Of a stretch of 64,000 nt of DNA, positions 51,712 to 61,509 are shown piece after piece (within the stretch, counting starts at the first letter, position 1; each line of letters begins with the position of its first letter). The DNA comes from Acidicapsa dinghuensis (GTDB lineage: Bacteria; Acidobacteriota; Terriglobia; Terriglobales; Acidobacteriaceae). Below the pieces are notes generated by a model. The model was not told the DNA's origin and did no database searches. It saw nothing but the letters and a program-made list of their open reading frames with translations. The stretch covers positions 496,001 through 560,000 of the forward strand of contig NZ_JAGSYH010000004.1 of the NCBI RefSeq assembly GCF_025685685.1, in the 5' to 3' direction. A program made the position numbers and the translations under genes.

Positions 51712-53517
51712 ATGCTCGGTTTAACTGCCGTCTCAAACAATCCAGCAGGATTTGCTTTCCCAAGTACGGACGCATTGGCGCTCAAGACCGGAGGAGTGCC
51801 GTCGCTGGCGCATCTTGGACCGCTCGACATTACGGTCATTGCCATCTACTTCGCGATGGTGATTTGGATCGGTTTCTATTTGAAGAAGCGCGCGAACACC
51901 AGTGAAGAGTTCTTCATGGCTGGGCGCGAGATGACGGCGTGGATCGCGGGATTGAGCTTTGTCTCGGCAAACCTGGGATCGCTGGAGTTGATGGGATGGG
52001 CGGGGTCTGCCTATCAATACGGAATTTTGGCGGCGCACTGGTACTGGATCGGCGCTATTCCGGCCATGCTCTTTCTCGGCATGGTGATGATGCCGTTTTA
52101 TTACGTGTGCAAAACGCACTCGGTGCCGGGATATCTGAAGCTGCGGTTCGGACAGGGATCGAGCACTGTCGCGGCTGTCTCCTTTGCGTTCATGACGGTG
52201 CTGATGAGCGGCGTGAACATGTTCTCGATGGCGAAGGTGATGGAGATTGTTCTGGGGTGGAACCTGACCTTCTCCATCGTTGTGTCATCGCTGTCTGTGG
52301 CAGCATACGTAGCACTGGGTGGTTTGCGATCTGCGATCTTCAATGAGGTGTTGCAGTTTGTGCTGATCTGGGGCGGCGCGCTGCTGGTACCGATTCTTGG
52401 ACTGTGGGAGACAGGCGGCTGGACGGGATTGAAGGCACGCATTGCGACGAATATTCAGCAGCAGCTGATTCCCGCCGGTGACTACACGCATATGTGGCGC
52501 AGCATGGGCCACTTTGCGGATAACCCGATGGGCGTGCATTGGACCGGCATCGTCTTTGGCCTGGGATTTGCGATCAGCTTCGGTTACTGGACCACGGACT
52601 TTCTGGTGGTGCAGCGCGTGCTTGCGGCGAACAGTCTGCGATCAGCGCGGCTGGCTCCGGTGATTGGATCGTTCTTCAAGATGGCAGTACCGTTCATCGT
52701 CATACTGCCGGGCCTGCTGGGACTGGTGGTGCTTCAGAATCCCGATGGAACCCACATGCTGTTGCACGGCGAAAACTATGTTGCGGCGCATGCGGGGCAG
52801 GGACTGCACAGCTACAACGATGTGCTGCCGCTGATGATGGTGCGCTATCTTGGGCCTGGACTACTGGGACTTGGCATTACGGCGCTGATCGCAGGATTCA
52901 TGAGCGGCATGGCAGGCAATGTGAGCGCCTTCTCCGCGGTGTGGACATACGACCTCTATCAGCCGCACATCGTGAAAAAGGCAAGCGATCAGCATTATGT
53001 GGCGGTGGGCAGATGGGCGACGATTCTCGGCGTGATCATCTCGATTGTCGCGGCTTACTCGGTACAGAATGCACCGGGCATTATGGATTATGTGCAGGCG
53101 CTGTTTAGCTTCTTTATTGCTCCACTGTTGGGTGCGGTACTGCTTGGTATGTTCTGGACGCGAGGAACGAAAGAGGGTGGATTCTGGGGTTTGTTGATAG
53201 GCACGCTGACATCGGTGGGCTTATTTCTGTGGGTTCATTTTGATCCCTCAGCACTGCGCTATGTCGCGTTATCACCCGATGCGAAAGACATGGCCGAGAA
53301 TATGTATCGCGCGTTGTGGTCTTTTGGCGTAACGGCAATTGTTACGGTTGTAGTAAGCCTAGCAACGCGGCCTAAGGCTATTGCGGAACTCGATGGGCTG
53401 GTCTATGGAGCAACCAAGCTGCCCAAGGAAGAACCGGTACCGTTCTACAAAAATGAATGGTTCTGGACGAGTATAGCTATCGTGATCTTCCTGGTGCTGC
53501 AAGTGATTTTCTGGTAA
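51712..53517 (+). CDS. Sodium:solute symporter (SSS family)
   Basis: 601 residues with about 13-14 membrane helices. SSS hallmarks: IWIGFYLKKRANTSEEFFMAGREMTAWIAGLSFVSANLGSLELMGWAG and GALIAGFMSGMAGNVSAFSAVWTYDLYQ-type segment near residue 400. It imports a sugar, polyol or carboxylate with Na+. AGGTGA lies before the ATG. The next genes (a 72-residue membrane protein, a fucose/arabinose isomerase-like enzyme) and an operator shared with xylB point to a sugar substrate. Confidence 0.93.
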   Translation: MLGLTAVSNNPAGFAFPSTDALALKTGGVPSLAHLGPLDITVIAIYFAMVIWIGFYLKKRANTSEEFFMAGREMTAWIAGLSFVSANLGSLELMGWAGSAYQYGILAAHWYWIGAIPAMLFLGMVMMPFYYVCKTHSVPGYLKLRFGQGSSTVAAVSFAFMTVLMSGVNMFSMAKVMEIVLGWNLTFSIVVSSLSVAAYVALGGLRSAIFNEVLQFVLIWGGALLVPILGLWETGGWTGLKARIATNIQQQLIPAGDYTHMWRSMGHFADNPMGVHWTGIVFGLGFAISFGYWTTDFLVVQRVLAANSLRSARLAPVIGSFFKMAVPFIVILPGLLGLVVLQNPDGTHMLLHGENYVAAHAGQGLHSYNDVLPLMMVRYLGPGLLGLGITALIAGFMSGMAGNVSAFSAVWTYDLYQPHIVKKASDQHYVAVGRWATILGVIISIVAAYSVQNAPGIMDYVQALFSFFIAPLLGAVLLGMFWTRGTKEGGFWGLLIGTLTSVGLFLWVHFDPSALRYVALSPDAKDMAENMYRALWSFGVTAIVTVVVSLATRPKAIAELDGLVYGATKLPKEEPVPFYKNEWFWTSIAIVIFLVLQVIFW

Positions 53518-53527
53518 GGAGCAGGCG

Positions 53528-53746
53528 ATGCATACCGGCGCTGAAGGCGAAATCTCAATCTGGTTTTTTATCGGCGTGCTGTTGACGGCTTACGGCGCGA
53601 TCATCCTGTGCTACGGGATCTGGGAGTGGGCAACGAACAATATGGCCAACGTGGTTCTGAACCAGCTGCACGCGCCTGTGTGGTGGGGTGCTTTAATGCT
53701 GCTGCTGGGACTGTTCTATGCCGTACGTTTCAGGCCCGGCAGGTAG
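53528..53746 (+). CDS. Small two-helix membrane protein downstream of the symporter
   Basis: 72 residues. WFFIGVLLTAYGAIILCYGIW and APVWWGALMLLLGLFYAVRF are membrane helices. GGAG precedes the ATG, 10 bp after the symporter stop. It is probably an accessory subunit or assembly factor of the symporter; no family recognised. Confidence 0.8.
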   Translation: MHTGAEGEISIWFFIGVLLTAYGAIILCYGIWEWATNNMANVVLNQLHAPVWWGALMLLLGLFYAVRFRPGR

Positions 53747-53857
53747 GATGAAACTCTCAGCAGGCGGTGTGTCCGGTATCCTCATGATGCACTCCACCAA
53801 TTGATTTGAATTCATGCGCGCAATATAACCTCGCGCTTACAACAAGGAGCAATGGCA

Positions 53858-55285
53858 ATGGCTGCACAACGAACGATGACTTACGGAGTAGTGGTGGGGA
53901 ATCGCGGATTCTTCCCCGATCACCTGGCGAAGACGGGCCGCGAAGAGATGATAGCGGCGATCGAAGCCTCTGGCGATAAAGCCATTGTTCTTACGGAGCA
54001 AGAATCGAAGTTTGGAGCGGTAGAGACATTCGCGGAAGCCAAGCGCTGCGCGGAATTGTTTAACAAGCATGCGGCAGAGATTGATGGCCTCATTGTGACA
54101 CTGCCGAACTTTGGCGATGAGCGCGGCGTGGCTGATGCGCTGCGTCTCTCTGGGCTAAAGGTTCCGGTGCTGGTGCAGGCGACGCCGGACCGCGCCGATG
54201 CGATGACGATTGCAACGCGGCGCGACAGTTTCTGCGGCAAGATGAGCGCGTGCAATAACCTGATGCAGTATGGCATTCCCTACTCGCTGACGACACTGCA
54301 CACAGAGGCGCCGACTTCGCCGGAGTTCAAGGCTGATCTTGAGTGGTTTGGAGCGGTCTGCCGCATTGTGAAGGGATTGAAGAATCTGCGCATCGGATCG
54401 ATCGGCGCGCGGCCGCAGGCGTTCAATACTGTTCGCTACTCGGAGCGCATTCTGGAGACCAGCGGCATTTCGGTGATTCCGATTGATCTTTCAGAGATTC
54501 TGGGACGCATCAACAAAATGGGCGATATGGACGATGCGGCGCAGGGCAAGCTGGCGGCGATCAAGAGTTACGTGACGACTTCGGGTATTCCGGAGGCGGC
54601 GCTTTTAAAGATGGCCAAGCTGGGCGCGGTGATTGACGGCTGGATGAAAGAAGTGGAAGCAACGATCTCAGCGGTGCAGTGCTGGACTTCGCTGGAAGAA
54701 TATTTCGGCGTGGTGCCGTGCACGATCATGAGCATGATGTCGAACGATCTCATTCCTTCGGCCTGTGAAGTGGATGTGCCCGGAACGCTGAGCATGTACA
54801 TGCTTGCGCTGGCGTCGGGCACGCCGTCCGCACTACTGGACTGGAACAACAACTACGGCAACAATCCGGACAAGTGCGTGTGCTTCCACTGCTCGAATCT
54901 GCCGAAGCACTTCTTCCAGGATGTGAAGATGGATTACCAAGAGATCATTGCCGGAACAGTGGGCAAGGACAACACATTCGGCACCTGCGTAGGGCGTGTA
55001 AAAGCTGGGGCGATGAGCTATGCGCGCTTCTCGACAGATGACCGGCGCGGCGTGATTCGCGGCTATACGGGGCCGGGCAAATTCACTGACGATCCGCTGT
55101 TTACCTTTGGCGGCGCGGGTGTTGCGGAGATTCCGAAGCTGCAGAAACTGCTGAAACATATCTGCCGCGAGGGTTTTGAGCATCATGTGGCGGCGAACTT
55201 CAGTGATGTTTCAAAGGCTGTACATGAGGCGGCGACGCGATATTTGGGATGGGAGAGCTACTACCACCCGGAGTTGGAAGACTAA
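53858..55285 (+). CDS. L-fucose/L-arabinose isomerase-like enzyme
   Basis: 475 residues from ATG 53858, which AAGGAG precedes by 8 bases (an ATG at 53852 is too close to the site). The sequence reads TYGVVVGNRGFFPDHLAKTGREEM, GLIVTLPNFGDERGVADALR, CGKMSACNNLMQYGIPYSLTT and ACEVDVPGTLSMYMLALASG, with VCFHCSNLPKHFF near the end. It belongs to the fucose/arabinose isomerase superfamily, which interconverts aldoses and ketoses using a Mn-bound Glu/Asp/His. Substrate not certain. It follows the symporter cassette. Confidence 0.87.
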   Translation: MAAQRTMTYGVVVGNRGFFPDHLAKTGREEMIAAIEASGDKAIVLTEQESKFGAVETFAEAKRCAELFNKHAAEIDGLIVTLPNFGDERGVADALRLSGLKVPVLVQATPDRADAMTIATRRDSFCGKMSACNNLMQYGIPYSLTTLHTEAPTSPEFKADLEWFGAVCRIVKGLKNLRIGSIGARPQAFNTVRYSERILETSGISVIPIDLSEILGRINKMGDMDDAAQGKLAAIKSYVTTSGIPEAALLKMAKLGAVIDGWMKEVEATISAVQCWTSLEEYFGVVPCTIMSMMSNDLIPSACEVDVPGTLSMYMLALASGTPSALLDWNNNYGNNPDKCVCFHCSNLPKHFFQDVKMDYQEIIAGTVGKDNTFGTCVGRVKAGAMSYARFSTDDRRGVIRGYTGPGKFTDDPLFTFGGAGVAEIPKLQKLLKHICREGFEHHVAANFSDVSKAVHEAATRYLGWESYYHPELED

Positions 55286-55307
55286 ATCGAGACAAAGAAG
55301 CAGAGAG

Positions 55308-55341
55308 GCGCTGGCGATGTTTGCCAGCGCTTTTTATTTTT
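55308..55341 (+). terminator. Rho-independent terminator after the isomerase
   Basis: GCGCTGGC / GCCAGCGC stem with a 7-base loop and TTTTTATTTTT tract. Confidence 0.93.
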
Positions 55342-55348
55342 GCCCCTA

Positions 55349-55361
55349 GTAAACCGTTTCC
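55349..55361 (+). promoter_or_regulatory. LacI-type half-palindrome upstream of the M24 gene
   Basis: GTAAACCGTTTCC; a shared CTAGWAAACCG context is also seen upstream of xylB. One base shorter than the xylB and symporter sites, so less certain. Confidence 0.4.
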
Positions 55362-55415
55362 GTAAGTGCGGGCGCGGTTGGTACATTGGTAGTGCTTTGA
55401 AAAGGAAAGGGTGCG

Positions 55416-56570
55416 ATGGGGGCAAGAATCAGTAAGAGCCTGGTGGTGAACGGAACAACGCTGGTGACACAAGAGGCGTGGAACGCGGAGTTAGAAGCGA
55501 AGCACAACCAGGTGGTCGAGTGGCTGCGGGGCGAAGGACTGGATGGGCTGCTGCTGAAGCGCAACGAGAATATTGCGTGGCTCACGGGCGGCGCCGTTGA
55601 GCTGCGTGTGCTGACGCCGAGTGAAACGGGCGTGGCTGCGATTCTGGTTACGGCTGAGGGCAGGCGTTACTACTTCACAACGGCGAATGAAGCTCCGCGG
55701 CTGCATGATGAAGAGTTTGGCGCGCTAGATTTTGAGCCGGTGATTTTTCCCTGGTATGACAACGATACTGACCAGCAGGCACTGGAGCTTGCGCGTGGGC
55801 AAGTAGCTTGCGATGTGCCCGGTACGGGTTTTGCGCATGCGCATGTTTATCCCCTGCGAGCATCACTGCAGCCGACCGAGATTGCGCGATTTCGTTGGCT
55901 TGGGCAGCAGACCTCAGATGCGGTGACGAAGGTGTTAAAGCAGCTGAAGCCGGGTATCACCGAGTACGAAATGGAGGGTCACGTCGCGGAGGAACTATTG
56001 AGCCGCGGCATTCTGCCCTCGGTATATCTGATGGCCGTAGACGAGCGCATTGTGAAATACAAACATGCGGTCGCTCGCGGAAAGAAGCTTGAGAAGTACG
56101 GCATGATCAATCTTTGTGCGCGCAAGTGGGGGCTTACGGTTTCCATTACGCGGTTTGCACACTTCGGTGCGGTGCCGGAGGATTTGCAGCAGAAGTTTCA
56201 TGCATCTGCGCAGGTGAATGCGGCGTTGCTGGACGCGACGCGTGTGGGCGTGACTTCAGCACAGCTCTTCAAAGTAGCGGCGGATGCGTACGCGCACGAG
56301 GGCTTTGCCGGAGACGAGCAGCTGCATCACCAGGGCGGGGCGACGGGCTACTGGGAGCGTGAGTGGGTTGCGACACCCACGGGCAGTGAGCAAGTCGTGA
56401 ACAACCAGGTCTTTGCGTGGAACCCGAGTGTGCGCGGCGGCAAGGTGGAAGACACAGCGCTGCTGACGGATGGCAAGATCGAGGTGCTTACATTGACACC
56501 GGAATTGCCTGCCCTTGCATCGAGCGCGAATGGGAACAGCTATCCAGCTACGGGTGTATTGATTCTGTAG
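55416..56570 (+). CDS. M24 (pita-bread) peptidase-like protein lacking two metal ligands
   Basis: 384 residues. The N-terminal creatinase-like domain (NENIAWLTGGAVELRVLTPSE) is followed by a pita-bread domain. The place where M24 enzymes have D-x10-D (LIDLG...DITR) reads INLCARKWGLTVSITRFAHFG, so both Asp ligands are Cys and Ser. The His region (LHHQGGATGYWER) and the final Glu (KVEDTALLTDGKIEVLTL) remain. The protein is therefore probably not a normal dinuclear aminopeptidase and may bind a ligand or have one metal. AAGGAAAGG precedes the ATG. It has its own upstream region after the isomerase terminator. Confidence 0.85.
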   Translation: MGARISKSLVVNGTTLVTQEAWNAELEAKHNQVVEWLRGEGLDGLLLKRNENIAWLTGGAVELRVLTPSETGVAAILVTAEGRRYYFTTANEAPRLHDEEFGALDFEPVIFPWYDNDTDQQALELARGQVACDVPGTGFAHAHVYPLRASLQPTEIARFRWLGQQTSDAVTKVLKQLKPGITEYEMEGHVAEELLSRGILPSVYLMAVDERIVKYKHAVARGKKLEKYGMINLCARKWGLTVSITRFAHFGAVPEDLQQKFHASAQVNAALLDATRVGVTSAQLFKVAADAYAHEGFAGDEQLHHQGGATGYWEREWVATPTGSEQVVNNQVFAWNPSVRGGKVEDTALLTDGKIEVLTLTPELPALASSANGNSYPATGVLIL

Positions 56571-56597
56571 GTTTGTGTACTGAGCGTAGGCTTCGTA

Positions 56598-57554
56598 CTA
56601 GCGTGTATGGGCTGGCAGCAGCGTCATTCTCATAGTGAGCACTACGAGGGCTGACCACAGCAGGTCGGCGCCGAGCAGATGGACTACCTGCATCCAGATC
56701 GGAGCCAACAGGTAGACATCGAGCGCGCCGAGCACGTACTGCAACACGAGCAGACCGACAACAAGCGCCGAAAGACCACGGTTATCCCATGGGCCACTGC
56801 GCCGCACAGCACGGATAAGTAGCCAGATGAGGAAAATACTGGCAAGGATTGCAATGGTGGGATGGGTCCATCGCCAGCGCAGCAGCCAGTTGCTCTTCTC
56901 CGCAAAATCCTGCTTCAGTGACTCGCTCAGGGAGGTTGCGGGAAAGAGCGTGTCGCCGAGAGCAGCCAGCGATCCTGTTACACCTACGATCATGATGGAC
57001 AGCATGCCGATTGTGGTGCCGACGGGCGCTGTGATGTGCACATCGCGCCAGCGATAACCTATGCGGCGGCCGAGAAAATGGGCGGTTGCCGCGAGTGTGG
57101 CGACAAGCAGGAGGGTATTTGAAAGATGCAGCGCTTCAAACGGTGGGCGCAGCGGCGAGCGGCTTCCTGCTGTGAGGCCTAGCTTGACGAGGAGCGCGCC
57201 GAGTATGGCTTCCGTGACGGTGAGGAAAAGGGCAGAGCCTGCGGCCCATCGCGCGAGATGGCCCTGCACGGTGCGACGCCATGTCCAGATGAGCAGGCCT
57301 ACGATGAAGATGAGATCGAGGCCGGCGGTGATGCGATGCGTGAATTCAATGATGGTCTGCAGAGTCGGCGACTGCTGGATGACGGTGCCATTGCAGAGCG
57401 GCCAGTGATCGCCGCAGCCCGCACCTGAGCCGGTGGCGCGAACGATGGTTCCCCAGAGGATGGTCGCAATGAAGTAGGCCAGCACTCCCCACGCAAAACG
57501 GCGCAGCGCTGCCGATGGCATACGGTCGGAGATGCGAATGGCTGCAATGGTCAT
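56598..57554 (-). CDS. ctaA: Heme A synthase (COX15/CtaA family)
   Basis: 318 residues with eight predicted membrane helices. Heme-ligand His in IIEFTHRITAG, FEALHLSN, RWTHPTIAI and MQVVHLLGADLLW. The N-terminal Cys pair is SGAGCGDHWPLCNG. It oxidises the methyl group of heme O to form heme A for cytochrome oxidase. No ctaB or oxidase subunits are beside it in the window. Confidence 0.93.
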   Translation of the reverse strand: MTIAAIRISDRMPSAALRRFAWGVLAYFIATILWGTIVRATGSGAGCGDHWPLCNGTVIQQSPTLQTIIEFTHRITAGLDLIFIVGLLIWTWRRTVQGHLARWAAGSALFLTVTEAILGALLVKLGLTAGSRSPLRPPFEALHLSNTLLLVATLAATAHFLGRRIGYRWRDVHITAPVGTTIGMLSIMIVGVTGSLAALGDTLFPATSLSESLKQDFAEKSNWLLRWRWTHPTIAILASIFLIWLLIRAVRRSGPWDNRGLSALVVGLLVLQYVLGALDVYLLAPIWMQVVHLLGADLLWSALVVLTMRMTLLPAHTR

Positions 57555-57614
57555 GGATTATGCGGCTCCCGCACCTCTCAAGTTTAGATCACGGTAGCTG
57601 AGACTGTGTGGCAG

Positions 57615-58850
57615 CTAGTGAGATGATTCGGCCATCAGCCGGTATACGTGATTCACCATGATGAGGTCTTCTTCCGGTGGGATGACTCGGACTGTTACAG
57701 ATGAATCATCGGGAGAGATCGTAACGTCGCCGCGCGCGCTGTTGCGTTGCGCGTCGAGAACAATGCCGAAACATTCGAGGCCGGAGCAAATTTCGGCTCT
57801 CGAATCCGAATCGTTGACGCCGATGCCTCCGGTGAAGACGAGCATGTCGAGGCCACCGAGAACGGCGATGTAAGCTCCGATGAACTTGCGGATGGTGTAG
57901 GTAAACTGATCGACGGCGAGCCGCGCGTCTGCATTGCCAGCGACGATCGCCTTGCGAAGATCGCGCATATCGTTGGTGGTCTTGCTTACACCGAGAAGGC
58001 CGGCCTGTTTACTGACCGCGTCTTCAAGCTCATCGGCTGCGTGCTTGCCGTCGTCGGATGCTTTCAGAAGTTCGCGCAGAATGAAGAGGAGAACTCCGGG
58101 ATCGATATCTCCTGTGCGTGTACCGGAGATGATGCCGCCGGTGGGAGTAAGACCCATGGATGTGTCGATGGACTGGCCATCACGAATTGCGGCGATGGAG
58201 GCACCGTTGCCGAGATGAGCGACAATGAGCCGCGATGGCACGCTGGGCTTGAGCTGCTCGATGATCGATTCATACGAGATGCCGTGAGCACCAAAGCGCT
58301 GCACGCCCATCTCTGTATATTTAGCCGGGACCGGAAGCCGTCGCGTGACTTCCGGCAGATTGCGATGGAAGTAGCTGTCGAGACAGATAAAGTTGGGCAC
58401 CTCCGGAAAGAGTTTCAACGTTTCGCGGATGATGAAGAGCGCAACCGGGTTGTGCAACGGAGCGAAGTGAACATAACGCTCCAGCTCTTCGATCAGCTCT
58501 GGGCTGACACGCTGATTCTCGGTAATGGTGGGACCGCCACATACGACGCGATGCCCGATGGCTGCGGGATGAGGCCATGTCTGCTCACCCCCTGAATGCT
58601 TCTCCGCGGATAGCAAGGCGTCTTCTACGAGCTTGAAAGCTGAGGCGAGATCGGGAACATGAGATGACTGGTCAACGATCTTTCTGTCATTTGGATCTTT
58701 GATCCAGAATTTGCCCTCTTTCTCGCCGCTTCCAATTCCGTCAACTGCTCCTTCCATCAACTTGCGCCGTGCACTCTCTCCGGACTCGTACATGGAGAAC
58801 TTGATAGAAGAGGAGCCGCTGTTCAGAACCAGTACGGGAAGACCGGGCAT
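57615..58850 (-). CDS. ackA: Acetate kinase
   Basis: 411 residues from ATG 58850 with AGGA upstream. Signature LPVLVLNSGSSSIKFSMYESG at the start, then AAIGHRVVCGGP, HLGNGASIAAIRDGQSIDTSMGLTPTGGI (phosphate and acetate site), NDMRDLRKAI, and LVFTGGIGVNDSDSR near the end. It converts acetyl phosphate and ADP to acetate and ATP. It lies 32 bp after xfp, which makes acetyl phosphate, so the two form a phosphoketolase shunt. Confidence 0.96.
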   Translation of the reverse strand: MPGLPVLVLNSGSSSIKFSMYESGESARRKLMEGAVDGIGSGEKEGKFWIKDPNDRKIVDQSSHVPDLASAFKLVEDALLSAEKHSGGEQTWPHPAAIGHRVVCGGPTITENQRVSPELIEELERYVHFAPLHNPVALFIIRETLKLFPEVPNFICLDSYFHRNLPEVTRRLPVPAKYTEMGVQRFGAHGISYESIIEQLKPSVPSRLIVAHLGNGASIAAIRDGQSIDTSMGLTPTGGIISGTRTGDIDPGVLLFILRELLKASDDGKHAADELEDAVSKQAGLLGVSKTTNDMRDLRKAIVAGNADARLAVDQFTYTIRKFIGAYIAVLGGLDMLVFTGGIGVNDSDSRAEICSGLECFGIVLDAQRNSARGDVTISPDDSSVTVRVIPPEEDLIMVNHVYRLMAESSH

Positions 58851-58882
58851 AGAGAGTCCTTGCAACAAATCGTTAGATGCAG

Positions 58883-61291
58883 CTATCGGAACGACCACTT
58901 CCAGTCGCGAATTTCAGGGAGATCCTCTCCGTATTCAGCGACGTAGAGGCGGTGCTTCTGAATGCGCTCATAGTAGGTTTCGCTTGCATTTTCAGCTGTC
59001 GCTGCCAGGCGCGGAATACGCTTGATGGCGTCAAGCGTGAGCTGATAGCGATCAATATTATTGCGCACGCACATATCGAATGGAGTGGTTGTGGTGCCTT
59101 CTTCCTTGTATCCGCGCACGTGGATATTGTCATGGCCATGGCGTCGATAGGTGAGGCTGTGAATGCCCCAGGGATACCCATGGAACGCAAAAATGATGGG
59201 CTTATCCGTTGTGAAGGCCAGATCAAACTCTTCATCGCTCAGACCATGCGGATGCTCGGAGCTTGGCTGCAATGTCATGAGATCAACAACATTGACGACG
59301 CGAACCTTGATGCCAGGAACGTCAGCACGCAGTTGCATTGCTGCGGCCAGGGTTTCCTGCGTCGGAACATCACCACAGCAGGCCATCACGACATCGGGCT
59401 CGCCTTCGTCAGATGCCCAATTCCAGATGCCGAGACCGGCAATGCAGTGCTGAACTGCTTCATCCATGGTGAGCCACTGCGGCTCAGGCTGCTTGCCGGC
59501 GACGATGAGATTGATGTAGTTACGGCTGCGCAAGCAGTGGTCGGCAACCGACAAGAGTGTGTTGGCGTCGGGCGGCAAGTAGATACGGACAATGTCTGAT
59601 TTCTTGTTTAAGAGATGATCAATGAAACCGGGGTCTTGATGTGAGAATCCGTTATGATCCTGACGCCAGACGTGGGAGCTTAAGAGATAGTTGAGCGATG
59701 CGATCGGCTTGCGCCAGGGAATTTCACGCGTGACTTTAAGCCACTTTGCATGCTGGTTGACCATGGAATCGACGATGTGGATGAAGGCTTCGTAGCAGGA
59801 GAAAAAGCCGTGACGGCCTGTGAGCAGATAGCCTTCGAGCCATCCCTGGCAGAGATGTTCGCTGAGAACTTCCATGACGCGGCCGGTTGGCGAAAGCAGT
59901 TCATCGACAGGAAGCGTCTCGGCCATCCATGCTTTGCCTACACCTTCTTCAACGGCCTGCAGACGATTCGAGGCCGTCTCATCGGGACCAAATACACGGA
60001 AGTTTTTCTCGGCGAGATTGGCTTCCATTGTGCTGTGCAACAGCTCACCGAGCACGCGCGTGGATTCGATGAGCTTATCGCCACGACTGGTGGGATTGAC
60101 TGGAACTTTGAAATCGCGAAAGCTGGGTACAACCAGCGGTTTTAGCAGCAGGCCGCCATTGGCATGCGGATTCATGCCCATGCGATGGCGACCCTTGGGC
60201 GCAATATCAGCGAACTCTGTTTGGAAGCGGCCTTTTTCATCGAAAAGCTCCTGCGGCTTATAGGAGCGCATCCATTCTTCCAGCAGGCGCAGGTGATCGG
60301 GTTTCTCGAAGAGCTCCGCGAATGGTACCTGATGCGCGCGCCAAGTGCCTTCTACAGGCTTGCCGTCGACGGTCTTGGGACCGGTCCATCCCTTGGGCGT
60401 TTTGAAGATGAGCATGGGCCAGCGCGGACGCTCGGTATTGCCCTCTTCGCGCGCGGCCTTCTGAATCGCGGCGATGCGATCGAGCATAGTGTCGAGCACC
60501 TGGGCCATCTGCTCGTGCATGGTGTGCGGTTCGTGCCCCTCCAACGTGAAGGGCTCATAGCCGTAGCCACGCATCAGGTCTTCGAGCTCGGCGTGCGGAA
60601 TGCGCGCGAGGATCGTGGGGTTGGCGATCTTGTATCCGTTGAGGTGCAGGATGGGTAGCACCGCGCCATCGGTGGCGGGATTGAGGAATTTGTTAGAGTG
60701 CCAGCTTGTTGCAAGAGGGCCGGTTTCCGATTCACCATCGCCGACGATGCAGGTGACGATCAAATCAGGATTGTCGAGTGCGGCTCCATAAGCATGCACG
60801 AGCGAATAGCCTAGCTCGCCGCCCTCATGGATGGAGCCAGGCGTTTCCGGAGCAACGTGGCTGGGAATGCCGAGCGGCCAACTGAACTGACGGAAAAGGC
60901 GTTTGATGCCGTCCGCATTTTGCTCGACGGCGGGGTAAAGCTCGGTGTAGGAGCCCTCAAGATAAGTGTTAGCAACGATGCCGGGGCCACCATGACCAGG
61001 ACCGATGATGTACATCATGTTGAGATTGCGTTCGCAGATGGCGCGATTGAGGTGCACATAGATGAAATTGAGGCCGGGTGTGGTTCCCCAGTGGCCGAGC
61101 AGACGCGGCTTCACATCATCGAGCGTGAGTGGCTTCCGCAGCAGCGGATTGTCTTTGAGATAGATCTGGCCTACGGAGAGGTAGTTGGCTGCCCGCCAAT
61201 AGGCGTCCATTTTGTTCAGCAGCTCCGGGCTCAGTAGCTGCCGCGGGGCCTGGGTCGGAACTTCAACATTGGAATTGGTTTCATTGGTCAC
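58883..61291 (-). CDS. xfp: D-xylulose 5-phosphate/fructose 6-phosphate phosphoketolase
   Basis: 802 residues from GTG 61291 with GAGGTGG upstream. The TPP enzyme motifs are clear: [88 protein letters not shown]. Further C-terminal signatures are [16 protein letters not shown] and [17 protein letters not shown]. It splits xylulose 5-phosphate (or fructose 6-phosphate) with phosphate into acetyl phosphate plus glyceraldehyde 3-phosphate. It heads the xfp-ackA operon and could drain the product of xylulokinase encoded at 46-47 kb. Confidence 0.96.
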   Translation of the reverse strand: MTNETNSNVEVPTQAPRQLLSPELLNKMDAYWRAANYLSVGQIYLKDNPLLRKPLTLDDVKPRLLGHWGTTPGLNFIYVHLNRAICERNLNMMYIIGPGHGGPGIVANTYLEGSYTELYPAVEQNADGIKRLFRQFSWPLGIPSHVAPETPGSIHEGGELGYSLVHAYGAALDNPDLIVTCIVGDGESETGPLATSWHSNKFLNPATDGAVLPILHLNGYKIANPTILARIPHAELEDLMRGYGYEPFTLEGHEPHTMHEQMAQVLDTMLDRIAAIQKAAREEGNTERPRWPMLIFKTPKGWTGPKTVDGKPVEGTWRAHQVPFAELFEKPDHLRLLEEWMRSYKPQELFDEKGRFQTEFADIAPKGRHRMGMNPHANGGLLLKPLVVPSFRDFKVPVNPTSRGDKLIESTRVLGELLHSTMEANLAEKNFRVFGPDETASNRLQAVEEGVGKAWMAETLPVDELLSPTGRVMEVLSEHLCQGWLEGYLLTGRHGFFSCYEAFIHIVDSMVNQHAKWLKVTREIPWRKPIASLNYLLSSHVWRQDHNGFSHQDPGFIDHLLNKKSDIVRIYLPPDANTLLSVADHCLRSRNYINLIVAGKQPEPQWLTMDEAVQHCIAGLGIWNWASDEGEPDVVMACCGDVPTQETLAAAMQLRADVPGIKVRVVNVVDLMTLQPSSEHPHGLSDEEFDLAFTTDKPIIFAFHGYPWGIHSLTYRRHGHDNIHVRGYKEEGTTTTPFDMCVRNNIDRYQLTLDAIKRIPRLAATAENASETYYERIQKHRLYVAEYGEDLPEIRDWKWSFR

Positions 61292-61509
61292 ACGCCACCT
61301 CGCCGGACAGAAAGATGTTGGAGGATCCCAGCCTTGTCTGTTCAAGCAGATGCTAACAGTGTTGCATTAAAGGTTTGTGTGATTACGCTCACATCGAGTC
61401 TAGCCACAAGACCGATAGACAGTTCGCTGTGTTCTCGCGGGGCTGCGGTTGGGCTTCAGCCGAACATTCTGCCGACAGGGCATTTCCAGGATTCTCAAGC
61501 CTATGATTC

